From Streptomyces chrestomyceticus JCM 4735 (GTDB lineage: Bacteria; Actinomycetota; Actinomycetes; Streptomycetales; Streptomycetaceae), in assembly GCF_003865135.1 (NCBI RefSeq), contig NZ_BHZC01000001.1, forward strand, positions 8,742,001-8,806,000: a stretch of 64,000 nt of DNA, read 5' to 3'. The notes beneath the pieces were generated by a model. It saw nothing but the letters and a program-made list of their open reading frames with translations. It was not told the DNA's origin and did no database searches. Shown in pieces: positions 17,208 to 28,200 of the stretch; position 1 is the first letter of the stretch; the number at the start of each line of letters is the position of its first letter. Made by a program: the position numbers and the translations under genes.

Positions 17208-20192
17208 TCAGACCTCCAGCATCGCGGCGAGCACCGACCGCCAGTCCTCGCCCGGACGCTCCGTCAGTTCGTCCGCGAGCGTGCGGGCGGGACGGTAGCG
17301 GCGGCGGTGGTGCAGCAGGAAGTCCGGCCCGGCCGCCGCGCCGGTGCCGTGCTCCGCCGCGCCGTCCGCGCCCGCATGCGTGGCGTGGATCTCGCTGGAG
17401 CTGCCGAGCAGCCGGATCAGCTCGGCGGCGAAGTCGCGCCAGTCGACGTGGCCGCCGACCGCGTTGACCACGCCGCCGCCCGGCCGCTCCACGCAGCTCA
17501 CCAGCGCACGGGCCAGCGCCGCGCCGTGCACCCAGGGCGCGCCGTACCAGCCGCGCTCCCGTGCGGGCAGCTCGATCGGCTCGCCGTTCCGCGCGGCCTG
17601 GAAGAACTGGCCGGTGGCGCCCCAGCGCAGTTGGTCGCGCAGCCTGGCGTGCGGGCCCCACACGATGGGCACCCGCACCACGGCGGCCGCGCCCCGCCCG
17701 CCGGTCCCGGCGGCCTCCAGCAGCATCCGTTCGCAGTCGAGCTTGGCCCGGCCGTACGCGGTGAACGGCCCGGTGGGCGCGGTCTCCTCGGTCACCTCGG
17801 TGACCGGCGGCTGCCCGTACGCGTCCACGCTGCTGACGAAGACGAAGGTGCCCCGCCGCCACCCGTCCAGCGCGGCGCGCATGGCCGCCAGGTCCACCTC
17901 GGGGGAGGTGAAGGTGCAGGCGGCGTGGATCACCGCGTCCGCGCCGGCGGCGGCCGACCGCAGGCTGTCCGGGTCGCCGAGGTCCCCTTCGCACACCTCG
18001 ATGCCGTCCGCCGCGAGCAGGTGCGCCGACTCGGGCCGTACCAGCGCCCGTACGGGACGGCCGCGTGCCGCCAGCTCCCGCAGGACGAAGGCGCCCACGC
18101 CGCCGGTGGCGCCGGTGACCAGGACCGTCCCGGTGCGGGCCGCCGCAGGCCGCGCGGCACGAGCAGGCGCGTCCGCGGGCCGGGCCGCGCTCTGTACGGC
18201 GGCCAGTGCCGTCGCGCGTTCCTCGCTCCGCTCGTCCAGCAGGGCCGCGATGGCGCGCGGGCTCCGGTGCTCCATCACGTCGAGGCCGGTCAGCGGCAGG
18301 CCCAGCCGTTCGCGCAGCCGGTCGGCCAGTTGCACCGCCAGCAGCGAGTGCCCGCCGAGCAGGAAGAAGTCGTCGTCCAGCGCGGGCCGCCGCCCCAACA
18401 GCTCGGCGAACGCGTCCAGTACGGCCTGTCCGCGCACTCCCACGGTTGCGGAGGGCGCGGCCGTCGCCGGTGCGCCCGGCAGACGGCCGCGGTCCACGCC
18501 ACCGTCGGCCGTACGCGGCAGTACGTCCAGGACCGTCACCGCGGCCGGGACCAGCTCGGGAGCCAACCGTGTACGCAACGCGGCCCGCAGGCCCATGGGG
18601 TCGAGGGAGCCCGTGCGGCTCGGCACGACGTACGCGAGCGGCGGGCGGCCGTCGATCTCCAGCAGGAAGGCTTCGGCCACTTCCGGCCGGTCGCGGAGGC
18701 ACCGCTCTGCCGGGTGGGCCGTCGCCGCGCCGTCCGGGGCGCCGGATGCGCACTGCGGCCTGGCGAGCGGGTGGCCGGGGTCGGCGGCCACCGCCGCCAG
18801 CAGGTCGGCGAAGCCGCGCAGCAGCCGGTGGGCCGTCCGCTCGTCGAGCCGCGCCCGGTCGTACTGCACCAGGCAGCGCGGCGGCGCGCCGTCGCTGCGG
18901 TCCTCCTCCACGTAGAAGCCGAGACCGAACTTGGCCGTCTCCAGGTCGACCTCGACCGGTTCGCTCACCAGACCCGGCAGCTCCAGGGCGGCAGGCGCCC
19001 GCAGCACATCGGCCGTGACGTCCACCAGCGGATGGCCGTCCGCCCCGCGGGCCGCCGCGCCGAGCCGCTCGACGATCAGGTCGAACGGCACGTCCCGGTG
19101 CTGCTGCGCCTCCATCAGCGCGTCCCGTACCCGGTCCAGCAGCTCGCCGAAGGTGCCGGTGCTCCGCGCGTCCACCCGGACGGGCAGGGTGTTCACGCAC
19201 AGGCCGACCAGCTCCCGGATCTCCGCCCGGTCGCGGTGGCTGCCCGCGCAGCCGAGCACCAGGTCCGTACGGCCCGTCTGCTCCAAGAGGGCGGCGTACG
19301 CGGCGGCCAGGACGACGGTGAACAGCGTGCTCCGGTGCTCCCGGCCCACCGCGCGCAGCCCTTCGAGGACGGCGGGCGGCAGCGGCTCGGCGAGCAGTGC
19401 GGCCTGTCCGCGCCGGGCCGGGGCGCCGGAGTCCGCGGCCGGGGCGGGCAGCGGCACTGGCCGGGCGCCCGCGAGTCGCCCTAGCCAGAACTCCAGGCCG
19501 TTCTCCAAGGCGTCCACAGCGGCGTGCTCGCGGCGCGCGTAGTCCGCGTACTGCGGCGCCGGGGTGGCGAGCGTGCCGGGCAGCTCCCCGGTCAGCGCGT
19601 CGTCACCGTCGAGCGCCGCCTCGTACAGCGCGCCCAGCTCGCGCGCGACAATGGCCAGCGAGCCACCGTCGATGGCGATGTGATGCAGCGTCAGCAGCAC
19701 GGTGTGGTCCTCGGCGGCATGCCGTACGGCCAGCGCGCGCAGCACCGGACCGCTCGCCAGGTCGAAGGGCCGCTCTGCGGCCTCCCGCAGCAGCTCCGCC
19801 ACGTCACCGTCCGCCGTCACCACCTCGACCGGCACCGGACCAGCGTCCAGCGCCTCCTGGTACGGCTCGCCGTCACGCTGCCCGTACCGCATACGCAGCA
19901 CCGCGTGACGGCGTACGAGAGCGGTCAGCGCCCGCCCCAGGGCTTGCGGGTCGAACGGCCCGCGCACCCGGGCCGCGAACGGTACGTGGTACGCGGCGCC
20001 GCTGCCGCCGAGACGGTCCATCAGCCACATGCGGCGCTGGGCCGCGGAGAGCGGTGCGGGACCTTCTGTGCCTTTTGTGTCTTGCGTGTCGGTGGCGTCC
20101 GTAGGCGCCACGCTTCCGCGCTTGGCGGCCTGTCGCTGACGGGCGATCCGCAGCAGCGCCGCCTCGCGGGCAGTGTCCGGAGCGGTGGTCAT
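17208..20192 (-). CDS. NRPS module: C - vestigial A - T - Rossmann oxidoreductase
   Basis: 994 residues, last gene of the NRPS operon. Residues about 45-480 are a condensation domain with intact HHIAIDG (170-176). Next comes only the C-terminal subdomain of an adenylation domain ([18 protein letters not shown] to [15 protein letters not shown]); the A1-A7 core is absent and the catalytic Lys of the usual NGKVDR is Gly. A carrier domain ([15 protein letters not shown]) follows. The last 330 residues are a Rossmann domain with TGATGGVG and YGRAK (YxxxK), closer to extended SDR/epimerases than to a textbook thioester reductase. The carrier must be loaded in trans. The ATG at 20192 overlaps the upstream stop (ATGA). 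Confidence 0.88.
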   Translation of the reverse strand: MTTAPDTAREAALLRIARQRQAAKRGSVAPTDATDTQDTKGTEGPAPLSAAQRRMWLMDRLGGSGAAYHVPFAARVRGPFDPQALGRALTALVRRHAVLRMRYGQRDGEPYQEALDAGPVPVEVVTADGDVAELLREAAERPFDLASGPVLRALAVRHAAEDHTVLLTLHHIAIDGGSLAIVARELGALYEAALDGDDALTGELPGTLATPAPQYADYARREHAAVDALENGLEFWLGRLAGARPVPLPAPAADSGAPARRGQAALLAEPLPPAVLEGLRAVGREHRSTLFTVVLAAAYAALLEQTGRTDLVLGCAGSHRDRAEIRELVGLCVNTLPVRVDARSTGTFGELLDRVRDALMEAQQHRDVPFDLIVERLGAAARGADGHPLVDVTADVLRAPAALELPGLVSEPVEVDLETAKFGLGFYVEEDRSDGAPPRCLVQYDRARLDERTAHRLLRGFADLLAAVAADPGHPLARPQCASGAPDGAATAHPAERCLRDRPEVAEAFLLEIDGRPPLAYVVPSRTGSLDPMGLRAALRTRLAPELVPAAVTVLDVLPRTADGGVDRGRLPGAPATAAPSATVGVRGQAVLDAFAELLGRRPALDDDFFLLGGHSLLAVQLADRLRERLGLPLTGLDVMEHRSPRAIAALLDERSEERATALAAVQSAARPADAPARAARPAAARTGTVLVTGATGGVGAFVLRELAARGRPVRALVRPESAHLLAADGIEVCEGDLGDPDSLRSAAAGADAVIHAACTFTSPEVDLAAMRAALDGWRRGTFVFVSSVDAYGQPPVTEVTEETAPTGPFTAYGRAKLDCERMLLEAAGTGGRGAAAVVRVPIVWGPHARLRDQLRWGATGQFFQAARNGEPIELPARERGWYGAPWVHGAALARALVSCVERPGGGVVNAVGGHVDWRDFAAELIRLLGSSSEIHATHAGADGAAEHGTGAAAGPDFLLHHRRRYRPARTLADELTERPGEDWRSVLAAMLEV

Positions 20193-22048
20193 CGCAGGTC
20201 CTCCGAAGCGGTTGAGGCGGTCGGCCCGTCGCCGGGCGCGCCCGGGCCCTCGTGCAGGTGCAGCAGCGCCCGTTCGACGTGTGCCGCCTGGGCGGCGACG
20301 GTGGGGGCGGCGAAGAAGTCGGCGAGCGACAGCTCCACGCCGAGGTCCTCGCGGAGGTCCTCCACGACGCACAGCGCCAGCAGCGAGTGCCCGCCGAGCG
20401 CGATGAAGTCCGCCTCGGGGTCGTCCACCGGGTGGCCCAGGGCCTGGCTCCACAGGTCGGCGACGACCTGCTGGAGGGGCGAGAGGCCGTCGACAGCGGC
20501 CGGGGGGCTCCCGGCCTCCGCGCCACCGTCCGGTTCCCCGCCCCCCTCCACCGTCCGGCCGGCCAGCGCCCGCCGGTCCACCTTGCCGACGCCGGTCATC
20601 GGGAGCGCGTCCACGAACGCCCACGCGTTGGGCACGAGATGGGCCGGCAGGCGGCCCTCCAGGTGGGCGCGCAGTGCCGCCGCTCCGGCGGCCGCACCGT
20701 CCTCCCGTACGACGAAGGCCACCAGCCGCGCGTCGTCCGGCGCCGGACGCTGGACGACCACGGCCGCGTCGGCGACCCCGGTGTGCTCGCGCAGCGCGTG
20801 CTCGATCTCGCCCGGCTCGATCCGGAAGCCGCGGACCTTGATCTGGTCGTCGGTCCGGCCGTGGAAGTCCAGCGTGCCGTCGGGGCGCGCCGATACCACG
20901 TCGCCGGTGCGATAGAGCCGCCCGGCCGTCGGGTGGCCGACGAAGGCTTCCGCCGTACGGTCCGGCTGTCCGACGTAGCCGAGTGCCAGCCGCGGGCCGC
21001 CGAGCCACAGTTCGCCGCGTACGCCCGGCGCCACCGGTCGGCCGTGTTCGTCCATGACGTACGCGGTCGTCCCGGCGATCGGGCGGCCGATGGGCGGCGG
21101 GGCGTCGCAGTCGGCGTCCGTCACGCGGTGCGCCGTGGCGAAGGTGGTCGCCTCGGTCGGCCCGTACCCGTTGACCAGTTCCAGCCACGGGTGGGCGCGC
21201 AGTACGGAGCGCGAGTGCTGCGCGGACAGTGCCTCGCCGCCCACCAGCACGCCGCGCAGCACCCCGAAGAGCGGGGACCGGCGGGCGGCCAGGTGGTGGA
21301 AGAGAGCGGTGGTCAGCACGGTGACGGTCGCACCGAGGCGCTCCGCGTCCCGCGCCAGGCCGGTCGGCGAGAGCCGGTCGGCGGTCGAGACCGCGACCGC
21401 GGCGCCGTTGGCCAGCGGAGCCCACACCTCGAAGGCGGCGGCGTCGAACGTGACGGGGGAGTGGAACAGCACCCGGTCGCGGGGCGTGACGGTCACGTAC
21501 TCCGGCCGGTGCGCCAGGCGCGCGATGCCCTGGTGGGTGACGGCCACGCCCTTGGGCTGCCCGGTCGAGCCGGAGGTGAACATCACGTAGGCGACGGCGT
21601 CCGGGTCGTAGGCGTCTTCGGCGGGCGCGGGCGCGTCGTCCCCGGTGTGTTCCGCCGTGCGGGCGGGCGGCGGCAGCGCCCGGTCACCGGGGATGCCCGC
21701 CGCCTCCACCAGGTCCTTGTCACCGACCGTCAGTGCCGCTCCGGCCGTCTCCAGCATGGTCGCGATGCGCGGCGCGGGGTAGTCGGCGTCCAGCGGTACG
21801 TAGTGCCCGCCCGCCCACCAGACGGCGAGCTGGGTGACCACGAGGGGCACCGAGTGCGGCAGCAGGACGCCGACGGCGGCGCCGGGGCGCACGCCGCGGT
21901 CCCGCAGCACCCGGGCGAAGGCACGGGCCTCCGCGGCGAGTTCCGCGTACGTCAGGAACGTTTCCCCGTCGGTCACCGCGAGCGCGTCGGGGGTGGTGCG
22001 GGCGAAGTGCGCGACGAGTCCGGGCAGGCCGGTCGTGAGGGCCGTCAT
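20189..22048 (-). CDS. NRPS A-T didomain, hydrophobic-residue code
   Basis: 619 residues. A complete adenylation domain ([73 protein letters not shown] with the catalytic Lys) is followed by a carrier domain ([13 protein letters not shown]). By manual alignment to GrsA the pocket reads D-A-F-T-L-G-G-T-F-K, close to the valine-type DAFWxGGTFK but with Thr at position 278, so a hydrophobic residue is likely. It has no C domain and so either initiates a chain or feeds the A-less module downstream. Overlaps that gene by four bases. Confidence 0.9.
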   Translation of the reverse strand: MTALTTGLPGLVAHFARTTPDALAVTDGETFLTYAELAAEARAFARVLRDRGVRPGAAVGVLLPHSVPLVVTQLAVWWAGGHYVPLDADYPAPRIATMLETAGAALTVGDKDLVEAAGIPGDRALPPPARTAEHTGDDAPAPAEDAYDPDAVAYVMFTSGSTGQPKGVAVTHQGIARLAHRPEYVTVTPRDRVLFHSPVTFDAAAFEVWAPLANGAAVAVSTADRLSPTGLARDAERLGATVTVLTTALFHHLAARRSPLFGVLRGVLVGGEALSAQHSRSVLRAHPWLELVNGYGPTEATTFATAHRVTDADCDAPPPIGRPIAGTTAYVMDEHGRPVAPGVRGELWLGGPRLALGYVGQPDRTAEAFVGHPTAGRLYRTGDVVSARPDGTLDFHGRTDDQIKVRGFRIEPGEIEHALREHTGVADAAVVVQRPAPDDARLVAFVVREDGAAAGAAALRAHLEGRLPAHLVPNAWAFVDALPMTGVGKVDRRALAGRTVEGGGEPDGGAEAGSPPAAVDGLSPLQQVVADLWSQALGHPVDDPEADFIALGGHSLLALCVVEDLREDLGVELSLADFFAAPTVAAQAAHVERALLHLHEGPGAPGDGPTASTASEDLR

Positions 22049-22049
22049 C

Positions 22050-23966
22050 TCACACCCCCGCCAGGTCGGCGGCGGCACGCCGGGTGTCCACCAGCGCCGC
22101 CAGCGCCCGCAGGTCGGGCTGCCGCAGCACCTCGGGCGCCCGCAGCCGTACGCCGCAGTGCTCCTCGATGCCGGTGAGCAGCCGGGCGGTGGACAGGGAG
22201 TTGCCGCCGGCCGCGGCGAAGTTGTCGCCCGTGCCGAGGACCTGGTTGCCGAGCAGGTCGCGGCAGAGCCGCAGGACCAGTTCTTCGGTCGGCGACTGCG
22301 GTGTGCCGTCACCCTCCGGAGCCGCGGCTCCGTCGGCCGCCGCCTCTTCGGCCGCCAGGAGTGCGGCCCGGTCGACCTTGCCGTTGGCGTCCAGCGGGAA
22401 GCTGTCGAGGAACCGTACGACGGCCGGTACGGCCTGTTCGGGCAGCCAGCCGCGGGCCTCGCGGATCAGCTCGTCCGCGGTCGGCACCGGCGCGCCGGGG
22501 ACGGGCAGGACGAAGGCGACGAGCCGGGTGACCCCGCCCGTGGCGGTCCGCACGGCGACCGCGGACCGCCGTACGCCCGGGTGGTGCTCGAACGCGGCCT
22601 CCACCTCGGCGAGTTCGACGCGTACGCCGCTCACCTTGACCTGGTCGTCCAGCCGCCCGAGGAAGTCCAGCACCCCGTCGGGCCGCATCCGTACCCGGTC
22701 GCCGGTGCGGTAGACCCGGGCGGTCCCGGTGACGCCGTCCGGCGGGGCCACGAAACGGGCCGCCGTCAGGTCCGCGTCCAGGTAGCCGAGCGACAGCACA
22801 TCGCCGCCGATGCGCAGTTCACCGGCCTCGCCGCGCGGGACCACCCGGCCCGCCTCGTCGGTGACGCAGACGACGGCGCCGTCGACAGGTGTGCCGATCG
22901 GCGGGGGAGCGGTGTCGCCCTCGTCGGCCCCGACGTGGTGCACCGTGGTGACGACGGTGGCCTCGGCGGGCCCGTAGGCGTTGTGCACCCGGGCCGTGAC
23001 CTGCGGCGCGGGACGGCGGCGCAGCCGGTCGCCGCCCACCACCAGGTGGCGCAGGTCGGGGAGTTCGGGCCAGGGCCGTTCGAGGACGGTCTCGGCGAGC
23101 GGCGTGGGCAGGATGGCGACGGACACCCTGGCGCGCCGCCACCAGCCGGTGAGGGCGTCCGGGTCCCAGCGCACCTCCTCGGGCGGCACGCTCAGCGTGC
23201 CACCGGAGGTGAGCGCCGCCCACAGCTCCTTGAGGTGCGGGTCGAAGGAGACCCCGATCAGCAGGCTGTGCCGATCCCCGGGCCGGGCCCCGGTGTACGC
23301 GTGGTACCAGTCCAGCAGCGAGCCGAGCGACGGACGGCCCACCGCGACGGCCTTCGGGGTGCCGGTGGAACCCGAGGTCAGTACGGCGTAGAAGGTGCCG
23401 GGCGGAGCGGTCGGCGCGGTGGCGGTGACGGGCCCGGCGCGGAACGCGGCCACGACGCTGCCGGCCGCGTTGGCGCCCTCGGAAGGCAGCGGCAGGGACA
23501 GGGTGCTCGTCCCGGCCCCCGTACGGTACGCCGTCGGCAGCAGCGCGGGGTCGCCGACGAGGCAGGCCACGCCCAGCCGCTCGGTCACCGCCGTCAGCCG
23601 GTGCTCGCCGGGGCGCGGCCCCAGCGGCAGGTAGACGGCACCGAGCCGGGCGAGCCCGACCGCCACCGCGACCAGCGCGGCCGAGCGGTCGAGGCACACA
23701 CCGACCAGGTCACCGGGGGACACCCGGCCGCGCAGCGACTCGGCCACGACGTGCGCCAGGGCGTCCACCTCGGCGTAGCTCCAGGACAGTTCGCCGTCCT
23801 CGACGGCAGGCGCGTCGGGGGTGCCGCGCACCCAGTGCTCGTACCGGGCGAGGATGTCGGACCGGTCGGCGGCCCCCGCCGGCGTACCGGGTGCGGCGCC
23901 GTACGCGATGCTGAGCAGGTCGTCCTGCGGACTGCTGCCGGGACGCTCGTGCGCTGAAGTACTCAT
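22050..23966 (-). CDS. NRPS A-T didomain, unusual pocket
   Basis: 638 residues. Adenylation domain (AVLTSGSTGTPKAVAVG, SFDPHLKELW, NAYGPAEATVV, YRTGD, GRLDDQVKVSGVRVELAEVE, ANGKVDRAAL) then a carrier domain with GGNSL in place of the common GGHSL; the phosphopantetheine serine is present. The hand-aligned pocket is D-P-K-I-V-G-A-V-V-K. Lys at position 239 is often seen with substrates carrying an acidic side chain, but I cannot name the amino acid. The ATG at 23966 has GAGGA upstream; the stop is one base before the next start. It follows the dehydrogenase gene, which may act on its carrier-bound product. Confidence 0.88.
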   Translation of the reverse strand: MSTSAHERPGSSPQDDLLSIAYGAAPGTPAGAADRSDILARYEHWVRGTPDAPAVEDGELSWSYAEVDALAHVVAESLRGRVSPGDLVGVCLDRSAALVAVAVGLARLGAVYLPLGPRPGEHRLTAVTERLGVACLVGDPALLPTAYRTGAGTSTLSLPLPSEGANAAGSVVAAFRAGPVTATAPTAPPGTFYAVLTSGSTGTPKAVAVGRPSLGSLLDWYHAYTGARPGDRHSLLIGVSFDPHLKELWAALTSGGTLSVPPEEVRWDPDALTGWWRRARVSVAILPTPLAETVLERPWPELPDLRHLVVGGDRLRRRPAPQVTARVHNAYGPAEATVVTTVHHVGADEGDTAPPPIGTPVDGAVVCVTDEAGRVVPRGEAGELRIGGDVLSLGYLDADLTAARFVAPPDGVTGTARVYRTGDRVRMRPDGVLDFLGRLDDQVKVSGVRVELAEVEAAFEHHPGVRRSAVAVRTATGGVTRLVAFVLPVPGAPVPTADELIREARGWLPEQAVPAVVRFLDSFPLDANGKVDRAALLAAEEAAADGAAAPEGDGTPQSPTEELVLRLCRDLLGNQVLGTGDNFAAAGGNSLSTARLLTGIEEHCGVRLRAPEVLRQPDLRALAALVDTRRAAADLAGV

Positions 23967-24055
23967 GATTCCTCTGCGGTTCGCAAGTTCACGCATTCGA
24001 AAGGGGCGGGGCCGGGGGCGGTGGTCCGGCCCCGGGGCCCCAGGGGGCGGACGGC

Positions 24056-25216
24056 TCAGCCGAGACCCATGGACCGGGCGACGATCACCTTCTGGATCTC
24101 CGAGGTGCCCTCGATGATCGTCATCGACCGGACATAGCGGTACAGGAACTCCAGCGGGTGCCCGCGCACCCACCCCGTGGCGCCGTGCACCTGAAGGGCC
24201 CGGTCCACCACCCGCACCGCGGTCTCCGACGAGGTCAGCTTGGCCAGCGCGGCGTTCTCCGGCGCCTCCGTGCCGTCGTCCACCAGCCGCGCGCAGGCCA
24301 GCGTCAGCAGCTTGGCCGCCTCGATCTCCGCGCGGCTGGTCACCAGGTGCTCCTGCACGTGCTGGTACGCGCCGATGCGCTCGCCGAAGGCCCGCCGCTC
24401 ACGGGCGTACGCGATGCCCTGCTCCAGCGCGTACTCGGCGATGCCGTCGCACATCGCGGCCACCACCAGGCGGCCCCGGGACAGGCTGTCCATGCCGTTG
24501 CCGAGCGCCGAACCGACCCCGTCGGGGCCGCCGATCACCGCGTCCTCCGGCACCCGCGCGTCCTCCAGCAGCAGCTCGTACAGAGGCTCGCCCGACATGC
24601 CGTCGTACCGCTGCCCGATCCGCAGCCCCGGATTGCCCGCCTCCACGACGAAGGCCGTCGGCTCACCTCCGGCCGAGGCTATGACCAGGGTGAAGTCCGC
24701 CCGGTCCGCGTTGCTCACGAAGGTCTTGCGGCCCTTGAGCACCCACTCGCCGGTCGCCTCGTCCCGCACGGCCGTGGTGGTGAGCTGGAACGCGTCCGAG
24801 CCCGCGTGCGGTTCGGTCAGCGCCAGGCAGCGCACCGCCTCGCCGCGCACCAGCGGCTTGAGATAGCGCTCGATCTGCTCCGCGGTACCGTGCCGCAGCA
24901 GCGGGCTCGGGCCGTCGGAACCGGCGAGGGCGTACGGCGCGAGGGGGCAGCCGCTGCGGCCCGCCGCGTGGTGCAGCAGCACCACGGCGGTGAACGGCAT
25001 ACCGGAGCCGCCCAGCTCCTCGGGATAGTCGCCCGCGTAGAAGCCGAGGGCCGCCGAGCGACGGCGCACATAGTCCCGCAGCTCGGCCGGGGGCAGGTCG
25101 GCGTCCTCCGGCAGGTCCGCCGCCAGCGGCACCAGCTCCTTGCGTATGAACGTCTCGAAGGACGCCACCAGTTCCCGGTGGCCGGCCTCCAGGACCGACG
25201 AGGGGGAGCTGCTCAC
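24056..25216 (-). CDS. Acyl-CoA dehydrogenase-like flavoenzyme within the NRPS operon
   Basis: 386 residues, complete ACAD fold: helical N-domain, central beta domain (CLALTEPHAGSDAFQL, GRKTFVSNADRADFTLV) and C-terminal helical domain (RRAFGERIGAYQHVQEHL, LQVHGATGWVRGHPLEFLYR, then IIEGTSEIQ). The Glu of IEGTS is at the position of the catalytic base, so alpha,beta-dehydrogenation is expected. The GTG start at 25216 overlaps the stop of the C-A-T gene, so it is part of the assembly line. ACAD homologues in NRPS clusters oxidise carrier-bound aminoacyl groups (for example prolyl to pyrrolyl); the substrate here is unknown. Confidence 0.9.
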   Translation of the reverse strand: MSSSPSSVLEAGHRELVASFETFIRKELVPLAADLPEDADLPPAELRDYVRRRSAALGFYAGDYPEELGGSGMPFTAVVLLHHAAGRSGCPLAPYALAGSDGPSPLLRHGTAEQIERYLKPLVRGEAVRCLALTEPHAGSDAFQLTTTAVRDEATGEWVLKGRKTFVSNADRADFTLVIASAGGEPTAFVVEAGNPGLRIGQRYDGMSGEPLYELLLEDARVPEDAVIGGPDGVGSALGNGMDSLSRGRLVVAAMCDGIAEYALEQGIAYARERRAFGERIGAYQHVQEHLVTSRAEIEAAKLLTLACARLVDDGTEAPENAALAKLTSSETAVRVVDRALQVHGATGWVRGHPLEFLYRYVRSMTIIEGTSEIQKVIVARSMGLG

Positions 25217-28200
25217 GCCGCCACCTCCCGCACCGCACGGGCCTGGTCGGCCAGCACCGGGTTCTGGAAGAACAGCCGCAGCGGCGGCCGGCTGCCGAGC
25301 CGGGGCTCCAGCCAGGCGGCGAGCTGCGCGGCCAGCAGGGAGTGGCCGCCGATCTGGAAGAAGTGCGACGCCGGGGTGAAGTCGTCGTGGCCCAGCACCT
25401 CACGCCACGCCTCGGCGAGCAGCGCCACCTCCGGGTCGGCGGGCTCACCGGACCCCTCGGCCGCGGTGCTCCCGGCCGCCTCCTCGGGCGGCAGTTCGGC
25501 CACCCGGCGGGTCAGGGCCGCGCGGTCGGGCTTGCCGCCCTGCAGCGTCGGCATGGCGTCCAGCCGTATCCAGCGGGACGGAACGAGCGCGGTGGGCAGC
25601 CGGCGGGACAGCGCGGCGTGCAGCTCCTGCTCGTCCAGGCCGGCACCGTCCCCGGCGCGGGACTCCAGGAAGCCGATCAGCCGCGGCCCGGCGGGCCCGC
25701 CCGGGTCCAGCACGACGGCGGACGACCGGCCGCCCAGCTCGGCGGAGGCGGCGGCCTCCACCTCCTCCAGCTCGATGCGGTAGCCGCGCAGCTTGACCTG
25801 GTTGTCGCGGCGGCCCAGGAAGCAGAGCCGCCCGGCCAGGTCCCGGTAGCCGAGGTCGCCGGTGCGGTACACCCGCTCGCCGCCCAGGGCGTCCGGCGTC
25901 ACGAAGCGCTCGGCGGTGGCCTGCGCGTTGCCGAAGTACCCGTCGGCCAGCCCGGCGCCCGCGACGGCCAGTTCACCGACCGCGCCCGCGGGCAGCGGCC
26001 GCAGCCCGGTGTCGAGCACATGCACCCGGGTGCCCGGCAGTTCCACGCCGAGCGGCACCTCGGCACCGTCCCGCAGGTCCGCGCGGGTCACCTCGTGGAC
26101 GGTGCTGGTGATCGCCGCCTCGGTCACGCCGTACGCGTTGAGGACGGCGACCGACGGCGACCCGGCGGCGGCGTCCACGGCGTCGAACAGCTCGCGCAGC
26201 GCACCGACCGGCAGCCGCTCACCGCCCAGGACGATCGTGCGCGGCGCCCAGCGGCCGTCCCGCAGCGCCTCGCCCAGCTCCTGCCGTACGGCGAGGAAGT
26301 AGCTGGTCGGCAGGTTGGCGACGGTGACGCGACGGGCCGCGAGGACCGCGGTCAGCTCGTCCGGGGTGGGCACCTCGCGCTGCGGCAGCACCAGGCAGGC
26401 ACCGGCCAGCAGCGACGGCAGCACCTCCTCCAGCGCCACGTCGAAGGACGGCTGGGCGAAGAGCAGTACCCGGTCCCGCTCCGTCAGGCCGTACCGGTCC
26501 GCCGTGGCGCGGGCGTGCTGCGCCAGCGCCGCCCGGCTCACTACGACCGGCTTGGGCAGGCCGGTGGAGCCGGAGGTGTGGATCACGTAGGCGGCGTCCT
26601 TGAAGGCGTCCGGGCCCGCGTCCTGAGCCGGGGCCGCAGCTTCGGGGAACGCGGGGCCGTCCAGCAGCGCCACCGGCAGCCCTTCGGCCGGGAGGGACAG
26701 CGCGCTCTCCCGGGTGGCCAGCACCAGCGCCGGGTTCAGCCGTTCCACCAGCGTCTTCAGGCGGGTGGCCGGGTCGTTGGGGGAGAGGGGGCAGTACACG
26801 GCGCCGGTCCGCAGGCAGGCGAGCAGCGTGACGACGGAGTCCGTGCCGCGCGGGAGGACGGCGGCCACCGGACGGCCCTCGGTCACTCCGGCCGCGCGGA
26901 GCCGGCGCGCCAGGTCGTCGACCTGGGCACCGAGCTGACCGTACGTCAGGCTCTGGGCGCCGCCGACGAGGGCCGGGCGGGCGGGGTCCTGGCGGGCGAC
27001 CGGGTCGAGCACCTCGTCGGTGGGGAGGGCCGCACCGCTCTCCGCGTCACCGGCACCGGCCTCCTGCCGGTCGGCTCCCAGCGAGGCCCCCAGGGAGGCC
27101 AGCGGCGCGTCCGGCGTCGCCAGGTAGGCGCGCAGGACGTCGAGGAAACGTTCCGACAGGAGCCGGACCACGTCCTCGCCGAACAGGTCACGGTCGTAGT
27201 CCCACACCAGCGTCATCCCCGCGGCGCCCTGCCGTGGGCCGACCGTCCGCCGGTCGTCCGGCATCAGCACCAGGTCCAGGTCGAAGCGCGTGGTACCGGT
27301 GTTGAAGCCCTCGTAGAGCGCCACCTCCAGCTCCGGCACCTCGATCTCCGGCAGCGCCGCGTCGTGCGCGCTGAACATCACGCTGAACAGCGGGTTGTCC
27401 GCGCCGGAGGTGTGCCGCCCGAGCGCCCGGGTCAGCTCCTGCACCGGCACCTCCTGGTGCGGCAGCGCCCGGATCAGCGTGTCGGTGACCTCGTCCACCG
27501 TCTCCAGCGCCGCGGCGGCCGGGTCCGGCCGCAGGCGCAGCGGGATGGTGTTGACGAACATGCCGACGGTGCCCTCGAAGCCCACCGGACGGTTGCCCAC
27601 CGCCGTACCGACAACGATGTCGGTCCGTCCGCTGTGCCGGCGCAACAGCTCCGCGAACAGGCTCAGCAGCGTGGAGAACGGCGTGTGCCCCTGGGCGCGG
27701 CTGCTCTCCCGCAGCCGCTCGGCCAGGTCGGCACCGATGGCCTGGCGGAGCTGCCCGCCCGCGTGGCGGCGCTGCGCACCGGGCCGGGCGAGACCGGGCA
27801 GCGGCAGGTCGAAGGTGGCGTCCGACAGCTCGGCCGTCCAGTGCGCCAGGCTCGCCTGCCGGTCGGCGACGGCCGCGGCGCGCGCGTGCTCCTCGTACGA
27901 GCGTGCCGCCGACAGCTCCACCGGCTCGCCCAGCACCTGACCCCGGTACACGGTGAACACGTCGTCCAGCAGGATCGCGAAGGAGTGACCGTCGTGGATC
28001 AGGTGGTGCTCGACGTGCACGACACGGTGGTGCCGCTCGCCCAGCCGGGCCAGGCACCAGCGCAGCAGCGGCGCCTCGGTGGTGTCGAGCGGCGTCTCGG
28101 CCTCGGCCCGCAGCAGCTCCTGGAACGCGGCCTCCGGGTCGGCCTCCTGGGACAGGTCCACGGTGCGCATCCGCGGCGTACATCGTTCGCGTACCCGCTG

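Noticed and set aside
15799..19200. Minus-strand open frame of about 1130 codons through ureD, the protease and the NRPS end
   Set aside because: Very Arg/Gly/Ala-rich, lies out of frame across three well-supported genes; typical of high-GC antisense or shadow frames.
16158..19484. Plus-strand open frame of about 1100 codons antisense to the NRPS gene
   Set aside because: No family-like segments and amino-acid content mirrors the opposite coding strand; a shadow frame.
24056..25216. Calling the ACAD plus A-T genes a pyrrole (prolyl) module
   Set aside because: None of the three A-domain pockets resembles proline codes such as DVQxIAHVVK or the pyrrole-type code.
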